Under the pieces are notes generated by a model. That model worked only from the letters and a program-made list of their open reading frames with translations, ran no database searches and had not been told where the DNA came from. Below, in pieces: positions 8,790 to 17,248 of a stretch of DNA of 64,000 nucleotides. The DNA comes from CAZJRQ01 sp964548535. GTDB lineage: Bacteria > Bacillota > Clostridia > Oscillospirales > Ruminococcaceae. Position numbers and translations under genes: made by a program. The stretch spans positions 163,795 to 227,794 of the forward strand of contig CAZJRQ010000001.1 in the NCBI GenBank assembly GCA_964548535.1. The letters are read 5' to 3'. The first letter of the stretch is position 1, and every line of letters begins with the position of its first letter.

Positions 8790-9593
8790 TCAATTTTCGA
8801 AGCTTGTAAAAGCCTCGTCTACTAGTAGTTTAAAATCATAAATAAAGTCATTTTCTTGTGTATTTGATTTGCCTAAAAAAGCTAAATACTCAATATTTCC
8901 ATCTCCGCCCCTAATGGACGAAAAAGTAAGTCCTAAAAGATTAAACCCACACATTCTGGCAAAATTCAAAACGTCCGAAAGTACAACAACATGAGTCTTA
9001 CGGTCTTTGACAATGCCTTTTTTATTTAGAGCTTTTTTTCCAGCCTCAAACTGCGGCTTAATTAATATAATAATCTCACCATTGTCGCACAAACAATCAT
9101 ATAGTATTTTTAAAACAAGCTTAAGAGAAATAAATGACAAATCAACACTCATAAACGATACATCTTCATTAAAAAATTCTCGAGTAAGATTCTTTACATT
9201 TGTTCCTTCACAATTAATAACTCGATTGTCATTAATCAATTTATCCGCCAATTGGTCATGACCAACATCAATAGCATAAACCTTTTTTGCATCGTTATCA
9301 AGCATAACTTCTGTAAATCCACCAGTTGATGCTCCAATATCAGCACATACTTTACTATTTATATCAAAATCAAAAGATGTAAAAGCCTGTTCAAGTTTTA
9401 ATGCACCGCGTCCAACATAATTTAAATCCTTAACTACTACCTCAACGCAATCATCTTTTGCAACAGTTGCTGACGGCTTAGAAATATTCTTGCCATTTAT
9501 TAATACACCATTATTTTTAATCATTAGCTTTGCTCTTTCACGACTTTGAGCATATCCATTCTCAACCAAATATAAATCAATTCTTTTACACAT
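8790..9593 (-). CDS. tlyA: TlyA family rRNA 2'-O-methyltransferase
   Basis: From the ATG at 9593 this is a 267-residue protein; the longer frame would begin with TTG. An N-terminal S4 RNA-binding domain (RIDLYLVENGYAQSRERAK onward) is followed by a Rossmann methyltransferase domain with the SAM loop DIGASTGGFTEVML and later SFISLKLVL. TlyA proteins methylate ribose hydroxyls in rRNA; the clostridial group is often mislabelled hemolysin A. It overlaps the dxs stop codon by eight bases, and dxs-tlyA-nadK-argR-recN is a known Firmicute order. Confidence 0.95.
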   Translation of the reverse strand: MCKRIDLYLVENGYAQSRERAKLMIKNNGVLINGKNISKPSATVAKDDCVEVVVKDLNYVGRGALKLEQAFTSFDFDINSKVCADIGASTGGFTEVMLDNDAKKVYAIDVGHDQLADKLINDNRVINCEGTNVKNLTREFFNEDVSFMSVDLSFISLKLVLKILYDCLCDNGEIIILIKPQFEAGKKALNKKGIVKDRKTHVVVLSDVLNFARMCGFNLLGLTFSSIRGGDGNIEYLAFLGKSNTQENDFIYDFKLLVDEAFTSFEN

Positions 9594-11436
9594 TTTCAAG
9601 AAATCCCTCAATTTCTCCAGCCATTTTTTCTGGAGAAAGACCTAAATTATCAAGCAACGAATTTACTTTGCCATGCTTTACAAAATCATCAATATTCTTT
9701 ACAATCACATTTTTACACTTGACACTAACTATCTCTGAAATTGATCCATATTTATATGCCTCTTCAAAGAAAAATACCGCCTTGTAATTCGAAATTATAT
9801 CAACAATCTCATCTTCAACTGGAAAAATTTTAACTAACTTTAACGTATCAAAATCAATCCCTTTATTATTAAGCATTTCTTTGGCTGCAAGTACATTATT
9901 ATACAGCCTGCCATATGTAACAACTAATACTCCATTGCCAGAATCATTATAAGTAAAAGATGTATTTACATTAGTTTTATCATATACCGACTTGTCGTTT
10001 CCTCTAGGATATCGAACCGCAACTATGCCTTTGTCTTTATTGATAGATTTGTGCATGCATAGCCGTAATTCTTCATAGCATGACGGAGAATAAATTGTAA
10101 CATTGGGTATTGATGTTAAAAATGAAACATCAAATATTCCCTGATGAGTATCACCATCATCACCTACAATTCCAGCCCTATCAACGCCAATTACAGCATG
10201 AGTATTGCATAACGCCAAATCATGAATAAGCTGATCATAACTTCTTTGCAAAAAAGATGAATACACGGCGAATACTGGTACCATACCCATTGTCGCAAGT
10301 CCAGCACTAAATGTTACTGCATGTTCTTCCGCGATTCCTACGTCAAAAAAACGTTCGGGATATGCCTTATAAAAATATTGCAACCCAGTGCCATACTTCA
10401 TCGCCGCAGTTACTGCACAGATCTTTTTATTCTCACGACCCATTTTTGTAAGCTCTTTACCAAAAATTGATGAAAAACTATCTGGCAAAACAACATCAGG
10501 ATTTCCTGTAGCAATTTCAAAAGACCCGACACCATGATATTCACCAGGATTTTCTTCTGCTGGTTCATACCCCTTACCTTTTACAGTATTTACATGAACA
10601 ACAACAGGTCTATTCATTGCTTTTGCAGTCTTAAAGCCATATTCAAGCTCTTCTATATTATGACCGTCAATTGGACCTACAAACGCAAATCCCAAATCCT
10701 CAAACATTGTACTATTTAAAATCAAATTTTTAACAGCGTTTTTAGATGATTTCATTGCAGTTTTTATCGGCTTACCAACTAGCGGAGTTTTATCTAGTGC
10801 TCTTTCAACCACAGTTTTAGTTTTGTGATATGACTCCTTAGTTCTAAGTGTAGACAAATATTTTGCCATACTTCCTACATTTTTTGAAATAGACATCTCA
10901 TTATGATTTAAGATGATTATTAAATTAGTATTACTTTTTCCAGCATTATTTAAACCCTCATATACAAGTCCGCCAGTGAATGCACCGTCACCTAATATAG
11001 CAACGGTATGATGAGGATTTCCGCTGATTTTCATCGCAGTAGCAATTCCTAATGCGGCCGAAACTGAATTTGAACTGTGTCCGCTAATAAAAGCGTCATG
11101 CTCAGATTCATCAGGACGACAAAATCCTGAAATTCCGTTTTCTTGTCTTAAAGTATCAAATTTTTTTAATCTTCCAGTTAAAATTTTATGAGTATAAGAT
11201 TGATGCCCTACATCCCACACTATTTTATCTTTAGGTGATTCAAAAACTCTATGAACAGCCAATGACAACTCGACAGCACCTAAATTTGATGCCAAATGCC
11301 CACCATTGTGTGAAACAGTGTCAATAAGAATTTCTCTAATATCCCCACAAATTTCATTGCACTGAGAAATTGTCAAGCTACGCAAATCATTCGGCAAATT
11401 CATATTATATAAATCCGACTTTTTAATTTCAGACAT
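9586..11436 (-). CDS. dxs: 1-deoxy-D-xylulose-5-phosphate synthase
   Basis: This 616-residue ThDP enzyme condenses pyruvate and glyceraldehyde-3-phosphate, the first step of the MEP isoprenoid pathway. SHNGGHLASNLGAVEL (about 42-57) holds the active-site His. The ThDP-binding motif starts GDGAFTGG at 149. The central pyrimidine domain contains GIAEEHAVTFSAGLA. All three transketolase-like domains are present at full length. It follows ispA by 18 bases, placing MEP precursor supply next to prenyl chain elongation. Confidence 0.98.
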   Translation of the reverse strand: MSEIKKSDLYNMNLPNDLRSLTISQCNEICGDIREILIDTVSHNGGHLASNLGAVELSLAVHRVFESPKDKIVWDVGHQSYTHKILTGRLKKFDTLRQENGISGFCRPDESEHDAFISGHSSNSVSAALGIATAMKISGNPHHTVAILGDGAFTGGLVYEGLNNAGKSNTNLIIILNHNEMSISKNVGSMAKYLSTLRTKESYHKTKTVVERALDKTPLVGKPIKTAMKSSKNAVKNLILNSTMFEDLGFAFVGPIDGHNIEELEYGFKTAKAMNRPVVVHVNTVKGKGYEPAEENPGEYHGVGSFEIATGNPDVVLPDSFSSIFGKELTKMGRENKKICAVTAAMKYGTGLQYFYKAYPERFFDVGIAEEHAVTFSAGLATMGMVPVFAVYSSFLQRSYDQLIHDLALCNTHAVIGVDRAGIVGDDGDTHQGIFDVSFLTSIPNVTIYSPSCYEELRLCMHKSINKDKGIVAVRYPRGNDKSVYDKTNVNTSFTYNDSGNGVLVVTYGRLYNNVLAAKEMLNNKGIDFDTLKLVKIFPVEDEIVDIISNYKAVFFFEEAYKYGSISEIVSVKCKNVIVKNIDDFVKHGKVNSLLDNLGLSPEKMAGEIEGFLENV

Positions 11437-11454
11437 TATTTAGTTGCCCCCATT

Positions 11455-12345
11455 TTAACTACGTCTGTCTAGCAGACTTTCTGTAAGATCATAAAGAAAA
11501 CCATTTTTTTCAAACTGGTCAAGATAACTAAGCGCTTCTTTAGTAAGTCTATCAGCCTCAACGTATGATTCATCAAGTCCCATTAAAGAAACATAGGTAT
11601 TCTTACTTTGCTGATTATCACTGCCAATTGGCTTTCCGAGCTCTTCAAAAGTACTCGTAACATCCAAGATATCATCAACAATTTGAAATGCTCTTCCTAA
11701 AGCTGAAGCATATTGTGCGGCATACGGAATTTTATCAAAAGCACCTGCTAAAATAACACCGCTAATGCAAGCAGATTCAATTAATGCACCTGTTTTGTAC
11801 TCTTGAATTGTATTTAAAGTTTCAATTGTAACATCATGTCCCTCTGATTGCAAATCAATAACCTGGCCGCCAATCATGCCGTTCGCACCAATGGATTTTG
11901 ATAGTACAGAAACTAACATAACTGCAGTTCGCGCTGAAATTCGCTCCTCAAGTGCTGCCTGTGAAATAACCTCAAACGGCAAAGTATTTAAAGCGTCACC
12001 AGCAAGCAGTGCTACATTTTCAGGAAAAGACTTATGGCATGAAGGTTTGCCACGTCTAAAATCATCATTATCCATGCAAGGCAAATCATCATGAATTAAC
12101 GAAAATGTATGAATCATCTCAATAGTGCATGCTATATCAAGAACCTTTGAAACATGACCGCCGCACATCTTATAAAACTCTAACATCAAGATAGGTCGAA
12201 GTCTTTTTCCACCTGCCATTAAAGAGTATTCCATTGCCTCAAGCACAACACCTTGCATCTCTGGCTTATCAGCGGTAAATTTCAAAAGTTCTTTTTCAAT
12301 TAACTCGCAATATTCATTAAGAATTTTTTCGTTATTCTGTGTCAT
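11455..12345 (-). CDS. ispA: Farnesyl/geranyl diphosphate synthase
   Basis: This short-chain trans-prenyltransferase makes farnesyl diphosphate for undecaprenyl and quinone chains. The start at 12345 (296 residues) is chosen because GGAGG lies six bases upstream. The first aspartate-rich motif, DDLPCMDND, is near residue 86, after the basic GGKRLRP. The second motif, DDILD, lies in FQIVDDILDVTS. The first motif has the DDx4D spacing usual in bacterial FPP synthases. It overlaps xseB by 14 bases. Confidence 0.96.
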   Translation of the reverse strand: MTQNNEKILNEYCELIEKELLKFTADKPEMQGVVLEAMEYSLMAGGKRLRPILMLEFYKMCGGHVSKVLDIACTIEMIHTFSLIHDDLPCMDNDDFRRGKPSCHKSFPENVALLAGDALNTLPFEVISQAALEERISARTAVMLVSVLSKSIGANGMIGGQVIDLQSEGHDVTIETLNTIQEYKTGALIESACISGVILAGAFDKIPYAAQYASALGRAFQIVDDILDVTSTFEELGKPIGSDNQQSKNTYVSLMGLDESYVEADRLTKEALSYLDQFEKNGFLYDLTESLLDRRS

Positions 12346-12526
12346 ATACATCCTCCGTTGCTAATGTTTTAACCTGCAATTTTGCATTTTCTAACGACTT
12401 TTTACAATCAACTGAAAGTGTCATACCCTCTTTATACAAATCAAGAGCCTCATCAAGCTCAAGCTTGTTGCTTTCAAGAGCCTTTACAATTTCATCCAAT
12501 CTTTTCATTGAATCTTCAAAACTCAT
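12332..12526 (-). CDS. xseB: Exodeoxyribonuclease VII small subunit
   Basis: This 64-residue subunit of exonuclease VII has the family core MSFEDSMKRLDEIVKALES followed by a predicted helical pair (LELDEALDLYKEGM). It binds XseA, encoded just upstream, to make a single-strand exonuclease. The ATG at 12526 has AAGGA nine bases before it; the longer frame begins with GTG. Its end overlaps ispA. Confidence 0.95.
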   Translation of the reverse strand: MSFEDSMKRLDEIVKALESNKLELDEALDLYKEGMTLSVDCKKSLENAKLQVKTLATEDVYDTE

Positions 12527-12545
12527 ATTACTATTTCCTTTCACA

Positions 12546-13730
12546 TCAGTTCACTGTAGCGGTACATTTGGAATCACTAAATCTAATTTCAATCTTATCT
12601 CCACTGTTAACCTGCTTTGCAGAATAAACTACTTTACTATCCTTAGTTGTAATAGAATATCCTCTATCTAGAACATTAAATGGACTAAGTGCCGTTAGCT
12701 GAACTGCAAATTTATCTAGCTGTGCAGACTCTTTTGAAATCCTCGATGAAATACTATTGGTTAGTCTATTATCATACTGCTTAAGCTTTAAAATATTTTC
12801 ATCTAAAATTCTATCAGGCGAATTTAATTTAAACTTTAAATCTATTTCATTTATTCTATTAAATTTGCTATCAATAAACTTGTTAATAGCATTGTCAATT
12901 TTTTTAGTCATTAAACCGCAAGCAGAAATCAGTTCAGAAATATCTGGTACTGCAAGTTCTGCGGCCGCTGACGGTGTTGGTGCTCGTAAATCCGCTGCAT
13001 AGTCGGCTAGAGTAGTATCAGTTTCATGGCCAACTGCTGAAATAATAGGTTTTTGACACGAATAAATTGTCATTGCAACTTTTTCACTATTAAAAGGCAT
13101 TAAATCCTCAAGCGAACCGCCGCCACGGGCCAAAATTATAACATCACAATCGCTTTTATCAGCGGCTGACAATCCTAAAGAAATTGAATTTACAGCCTCA
13201 CTTCCCTGAACTTGTGTTGGATAAACTTCAACAATACCAATTGGGAATCTTCTTGACAATACATTTTTAACATCCTGTAAAACAGCACCAGTAAGAGATG
13301 TTACAACAGCAATTTTCTTAGGTAAAACTGGGATTAGCTTTTTACTCGACTGCTCAAACACACCAATTTTGCCGAGCTTAGTTTTCAACTGCTCGATACT
13401 CGTATGCAACGCGCCAGCGCCTAAAGGCTGAATATCAGAAGCTTTAATTTGATAAACTCCATCACGCTCGTATACATCAAGATTTCCAGTTACTAAAACG
13501 CTCATGCCATTTTCAGGTGCAAACTTCAATTTTTTTACACTGCTTGAGAACATCACACATTTAACTGCACAATCTTCATCCTTCAAAGTAAAATAAGCAT
13601 GACCTGATTTATAGTTCACATTAAAGTTAGAAAGTTCACCTCGAACTGCAATTCCTTGCAGTTTTAAATCGGACTGAATTTTAAACTGAACATATTTATT
13701 TAATTGTGTTACAGAAAGTATTGAGGACAT
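12546..13730 (-). CDS. xseA: Exodeoxyribonuclease VII large subunit
   Basis: This is the 394-residue catalytic subunit of exonuclease VII. An N-terminal OB fold (SVTQLNKYVQFKI, GELSNFNVNYKSGHAYFTLKD) is followed by the nuclease domain with RGGGSLEDLMPFN and SAVGHETDTTLADYAADLRAPTPSAAAE. Both stretches are diagnostic. The C-terminal coiled-coil part is of normal length. The gene begins directly after the TsaD paralogue with no gap and is followed by xseB. Confidence 0.98.
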   Translation of the reverse strand: MSSILSVTQLNKYVQFKIQSDLKLQGIAVRGELSNFNVNYKSGHAYFTLKDEDCAVKCVMFSSSVKKLKFAPENGMSVLVTGNLDVYERDGVYQIKASDIQPLGAGALHTSIEQLKTKLGKIGVFEQSSKKLIPVLPKKIAVVTSLTGAVLQDVKNVLSRRFPIGIVEVYPTQVQGSEAVNSISLGLSAADKSDCDVIILARGGGSLEDLMPFNSEKVAMTIYSCQKPIISAVGHETDTTLADYAADLRAPTPSAAAELAVPDISELISACGLMTKKIDNAINKFIDSKFNRINEIDLKFKLNSPDRILDENILKLKQYDNRLTNSISSRISKESAQLDKFAVQLTALSPFNVLDRGYSITTKDSKVVYSAKQVNSGDKIEIRFSDSKCTATVN

Positions 13731-14672
13731 TTAAATCAGACCCTTTCTTAAAGCACTATAAATTGCCACTCCAACAGCATTATCACATGAAAATTCTGGC
13801 ATTGCAAATTTTCCGCCAAACTGATTAGATGCGTTTTCAGAAATAAATGAATTTGACATTACTCCGCCAGCATAAACAAGCGGTAAATCTCCATATTTAT
13901 TTAGTGCTGCTTTTGTCATTTCAATAATGGCAGCATTAACAGACATAATGCAAAATTTTGCTATATCCGCATGATTTTCACCCTGCTCGAACAGCTTTTG
14001 GCACTGATTTTGAATACCTGAAAGACAACAGTTTAAACCTTTAATTACAGGCCTTATTTTATAAATCTTGTTGCTTTTATTAGCTAACAAATCAAGCTCC
14101 TTACCACAAGGAAAATCTAATCCAAGCATTACACCAACACGATCAATAACCTGTCCTGCCTTTAAATCAAGAGAATGACCGATATCTTCTATATCCAAAA
14201 TATTTTCAGTGCTAGGAGTGCACAAAAGCATGTCCGTTGTACCTCCGCTTACATGAAAAGCAATAAATTGCGAACTTTTCTCCAACAACTCCAACGAACT
14301 ACATGAGTACAAAGCAGCAAGTATATGCCCAATTTGATGTGAAGTTTTATCAGGAACAATACCATGAGAACTTCCGATAGAATCAGCTATAGACTCACCT
14401 ACTAAAAAACAAGGCATATATGATCCCTCAATCATACGAGGTTTTATTGATACACCAATTCCGTCGATATCAGTTTCATCATATAGCACTTTCGCCAATA
14501 CAATTGGTATTTGCTTTACATGATGAAAAACTGCATCAGACTGCCTGATTCCACACTCTCCGGATTTCACAGGTAAAAGCGTTTTACTTTGGTACACCTG
14601 CATATTTTGAGTATCAAAAACTGCTGCTGATGTAGTATAATTGCTAGTATCAATACCTAAAATCTTACTCAT
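13731..14672 (-). CDS. TsaD/Kae1-like (M22 glycoprotease fold) paralogue
   Basis: This is a 313-residue ASKHA-fold protein from the ATG at 14672, which begins MSKILGIDTSNYTTSAAVF. The TsaD metal ligands appear conserved: HQIGH matches the HxxxH motif, and the Asp in SCDNAVGVAIY matches the third ligand. The AGGVMSNSF loop matches the TsaD nucleotide loop. It differs from true TsaD in the middle and C-terminal parts, so I read it as a clostridial paralogue rather than the t6A enzyme itself. It overlaps the end of nusB by eight bases and abuts xseA. Its role is unknown. Confidence 0.8.
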   Translation of the reverse strand: MSKILGIDTSNYTTSAAVFDTQNMQVYQSKTLLPVKSGECGIRQSDAVFHHVKQIPIVLAKVLYDETDIDGIGVSIKPRMIEGSYMPCFLVGESIADSIGSSHGIVPDKTSHQIGHILAALYSCSSLELLEKSSQFIAFHVSGGTTDMLLCTPSTENILDIEDIGHSLDLKAGQVIDRVGVMLGLDFPCGKELDLLANKSNKIYKIRPVIKGLNCCLSGIQNQCQKLFEQGENHADIAKFCIMSVNAAIIEMTKAALNKYGDLPLVYAGGVMSNSFISENASNQFGGKFAMPEFSCDNAVGVAIYSALRKGLI

Positions 14673-15081
14673 TTTCAGGCGCTTCTTCACTTCTTGAATA
14701 TGAACCCAAAACACCATTTATAAAGGCAATATCTGGCTGTTGAGCATACGCTTGAGCAAGTGAAACAGCCTCACTAATTGCAACATTAATAGGAACTTTT
14801 TCGTCATACAGCGCTTCATATAAAGCAAGTCTTAAAATTGCCAAATTGATTTTTGGGATTCTATCAATTGATCTTTTGTCACTGAACTTGGAAATAATTT
14901 CATCAAGTTCATCTTGCTTGTTAAAAATTTCTTTAACTAAAACTTCAACTTCATCAGTTATTTTAAAATCATCTAGTTCTTTAGCCGTTTCAATTATTTC
15001 TTCAATAGAATCGTCACGGAAAAGCTTTTCAAAAGAAAGAATAAAAGCCGCTTCACGAACCTCTCTTCTTTTTACAGCCAC
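14665..15081 (-). CDS. nusB: Transcription antitermination factor NusB
   Basis: NusB is a 138-residue all-helical protein that acts with NusE in rRNA antitermination. The family pattern is seen in REVREAAFILSFEKLF, PKINLAILRLALYEALY and the Ala-rich INVAISEAVSLAQAY. Length is normal. It has its own promoter at 15116-15144 and heads the nusB-recN series; it overlaps the TsaD paralogue. Confidence 0.96.
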   Translation of the reverse strand: MAVKRREVREAAFILSFEKLFRDDSIEEIIETAKELDDFKITDEVEVLVKEIFNKQDELDEIISKFSDKRSIDRIPKINLAILRLALYEALYDEKVPINVAISEAVSLAQAYAQQPDIAFINGVLGSYSRSEEAPENE

Positions 15082-15115
15082 AAAAACACATCCTTTTCAC
15101 TTAATTATAAATTAT

Positions 15116-15144
15116 ATTATAACGCACTAATAGCTCTCAGGCAA
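15116..15144 (-). promoter_or_regulatory. Promoter upstream of nusB
   Basis: On the minus strand TTGCCT and TATAAT are separated by 17 bases, ending 35 bases before the nusB ATG. The -35 hexamer lies in the loop and stem of the hairpin at 15131-15158. Confidence 0.65.
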
Positions 15145-15158
15145 ATACCCGAGAGCTA
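15131..15158. other. Hairpin between asp23 and nusB
   Basis: TAGCTCTC (15131-15138) and GAGAGCTA (15151-15158) form a perfect 8-bp stem with further GG/CC pairing in the loop. The T run (GTTTTTA) is on the plus-strand side. In the minus-strand direction of the genes it lacks a good T run, so it may act as a partial terminator for asp23 or as a site overlapping the nusB -35. Confidence 0.55.
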
Positions 15159-15162
15159 GTTT

Positions 15163-15513
15163 TTAGTTTACACTAATTAAATCGCAAATTCTCACGTTAA
15201 CCTTAGCAACGGTTAAACCAAGCATGCTTTGAATTGTACTCTTCAATTTTTCCTGAACACTTTCAGCTGTTTGTGTTGCCTTAACACCGCTTTTTAAAAT
15301 TATTCCAATTGATACTGATAGGACATCATCAACAAGTCCAATTTTAATGTCGCCAAAATTCTTAGCGCCAAACCAAATTTGTGAAGGAGTTTTTTTTGTT
15401 GGTGCAATGCTATATACACCCTCAATCTCCTCAACAGCATTCGTAATAATCTTTGCAATAACATCCTGGCTTATACGTAATGTATTAGAAATATTTTTTT
15501 CAACCTGACTCAT
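15163..15513 (-). CDS. Asp23/Gls24 family envelope stress protein
   Basis: This 116-residue protein belongs to the Asp23/Gls24 (YqhY/YloU) family: NTLRISQDVIAKIITNAVEEIEGVYSIAP at the start, a basic loop, then KATQTAESVQEKLKSTIQSM and VNVRICDLI. Members are small cytosolic, membrane-associated proteins linked to envelope or acetyl-CoA carboxylase homeostasis. It sits between spoIIIAH and nusB as yqhY does in Bacillus, but accB and accC are absent. It has its own promoter and a GGAGG ribosome binding site. Confidence 0.93.
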   Translation of the reverse strand: MSQVEKNISNTLRISQDVIAKIITNAVEEIEGVYSIAPTKKTPSQIWFGAKNFGDIKIGLVDDVLSVSIGIILKSGVKATQTAESVQEKLKSTIQSMLGLTVAKVNVRICDLISVN

Positions 15514-15566
15514 ATATAAGAGCCTCCTTTATTAGAAAGAGTAATATTCGAAACATATATATTGTC

Positions 15567-15595
15567 ATTATAGCATATTTTTATTAAATATACAA
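15567..15595 (-). promoter_or_regulatory. Sigma-A promoter of asp23
   Basis: On the minus strand TTGTAT and TATAAT are separated by 17 bases, with the -10 about 50 bases before the asp23 ATG. Confidence 0.7.
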
Positions 15596-15632
15596 CAGTT
15601 TCTGAATATTTTTTTCTAACAAGATTTTATTG

Positions 15633-16169
15633 CTATTCTACATCAAAAATTCTAATGTTTTCATTTTCCACGCTAACTTCACTTAGCAAAATATCCTTAA
15701 TCTGTGCTGCCTCAGTGTCAATTAAACCGTCAGAAGTTTTAACAACGATATTTGCTGAATTTCCGTCAAGATAAACTACACAATCTTGGAAGCCAGCTGC
15801 TTTAATTAGATTTTCCACTTTGCTTTCAGTTTCAATTAGTCCTGTAAGTGTTGCTGCATCTTCGGTAGCAACGCTCTTCTCTTCTTCTGTAGAATCGCCA
15901 CCGCCCATTATGGTTTGAAGAGTTTGAACTGCCTCATCACGAGATTTCATTTTATCAATTCTAGCTTGAGCCAGATTATCCTCTGTTGTGTTATTTACAA
16001 GCTGAGCATCACCATAATTTACACTTTGGCTTTGAATTTTATCAGTTGACTTAATTCCGTTACCAGTAGCAGAAGCTGCATAATTAATATACACCGCAAC
16101 TCCAAGAATTAATGTCATGCCTGCTAGCATAATTTGCTTTTTTCCAATAATCATTGTTGGTTTTTTCAT
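15633..16169 (-). CDS. spoIIIAH: Stage III sporulation protein AH
   Basis: SpoIIIAH is the mother-cell partner of forespore SpoIIQ in the intercellular channel. From the ATG at 16169 (GGAGG eight bases upstream) it has 178 residues. One N-terminal membrane segment (KKQIMLAGMTLILGVAVYI) is followed by a linker and a C-terminal ring-forming (YscJ/FliF-like) domain with VENLIKAAGFQDCVVYLDG and the Val-rich NIVVKT. It is the last gene of the spoIIIA operon, 29 bases after spoIIIAG. Confidence 0.93.
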   Translation of the reverse strand: MKKPTMIIGKKQIMLAGMTLILGVAVYINYAASATGNGIKSTDKIQSQSVNYGDAQLVNNTTEDNLAQARIDKMKSRDEAVQTLQTIMGGGDSTEEEKSVATEDAATLTGLIETESKVENLIKAAGFQDCVVYLDGNSANIVVKTSDGLIDTEAAQIKDILLSEVSVENENIRIFDVE

Positions 16170-16198
16170 AATAAATACCTCCGTCATTTGATTTGTTT

Positions 16199-16747
16199 TT
16201 ATTTTCTAACTTCAACGCATATCCTACTTGTAGGAAGATTTAATGCGGTTGATACCGCTTTTAAAACACGCTCATTTAGCGAAATATTCCCTCCCCCTTC
16301 ACATACTATTACTACCCCACTTATTTTCGGCTGAATTACCTGCTTTACAAGCGCCTTTTTTTCACCATTCTCCTCAGTTATTACTATTTTATTATTATAT
16401 TTTTCAGAAGTCTGGTCACCGTTTTTATCATTTGCAGTATTAAGCTCTTCGGCATATATATACTCCGTAGTTCCCTCAATAGTTACCATAGCCGAAACTT
16501 CACCAACACCCTTTATTTGACTTAACATATCTACAAGCTCCTGCTCTACCTTCTTTTTATAGTCGCTCGTTTCATCAGTTGTTGAATCACTTGCGGTTGT
16601 TTTTGTAGTATCTTTAGATTTGGTAGGCAATACTTCTGATAGAAATATACACAGCATTCCAATTATACCAAGTGCTATTATTATTTTTGTTCTTTTTTCT
16701 TTTGAAGAAAAAATCTTGAAAAACTTGTTTGAGCTAATCAGTTTCAT
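16199..16747 (-). CDS. spoIIIAG: Stage III sporulation protein AG
   Basis: This 182-residue protein has one membrane segment (IIIALGIIGMLCIFLSEVLP) followed by an extracytoplasmic ring-building domain: EQELVDMLSQIKGVGEVSAMVTI, then a Glu/Lys-rich insert, then KPKISGVVIVCEGG-type residues and VLKAVSTALNLPTSRICV. In Bacillus SpoIIIAG forms a large ring in the mother-cell membrane. Its start overlaps the end of spoIIIAF by 14 bases. Confidence 0.95.
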   Translation of the reverse strand: MKLISSNKFFKIFSSKEKRTKIIIALGIIGMLCIFLSEVLPTKSKDTTKTTASDSTTDETSDYKKKVEQELVDMLSQIKGVGEVSAMVTIEGTTEYIYAEELNTANDKNGDQTSEKYNNKIVITEENGEKKALVKQVIQPKISGVVIVCEGGGNISLNERVLKAVSTALNLPTSRICVEVRK

Positions 16748-17228
16748 TTTCTACCTCCGTCATAAAAACAATTTCTGCTTCTGGCAAATTTTCAGATATT
16801 ATACTTCTAATCTTGTCTTTTTCATCATCAGGAATTTCCTTTGTATGAATTTCAGCTTTTGTTATTTCTATCGAATTATATTCATCAAGTCTTGAATATA
16901 TTCTTAGTTTGTCTATATAAATTTCTTGAGTTTCAAGTTTTGTTGTTAATTCTATCTCAACTTTTTTTGATGCCTCACTTAAATAGTATTCATTAAACCC
17001 CTTACTTATGTCCTGATACTTGCTATCCTCACATAGTGAATCTATGCTATCCAAAGAAATTTTGAAATCAGAACCGATAAAAGGCAGAAAAACACCTAGA
17101 ATTAAAATCATTGTAATTATCATCTTGAGTTGCTTTTTCATAGTTTCGTTTGTAACTGCAAATTCTACAAAAGTGCTAGTTACACCGATAATGCTTGCAA
17201 TAAGTATTATACTTTTAAATTTATCCAT
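16734..17228 (-). CDS. spoIIIAF: Stage III sporulation protein AF
   Basis: This 164-residue protein has two N-terminal membrane segments (IILIASIIGVTSTFVEFAV and MIITMILILGVFLPFIG) and a C-terminal soluble domain with a ring-building-like pattern (SIEITKAEIHTKEIPDDEKDKI). It is somewhat shorter than the Bacillus homologue, but its place between AE and AG and its topology fit. It overlaps spoIIIAG. Confidence 0.88.
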   Translation of the reverse strand: MDKFKSIILIASIIGVTSTFVEFAVTNETMKKQLKMIITMILILGVFLPFIGSDFKISLDSIDSLCEDSKYQDISKGFNEYYLSEASKKVEIELTTKLETQEIYIDKLRIYSRLDEYNSIEITKAEIHTKEIPDDEKDKIRSIISENLPEAEIVFMTEVENETD

Positions 17229-17248
17229 ATTAAAAATCCTCTATATTT

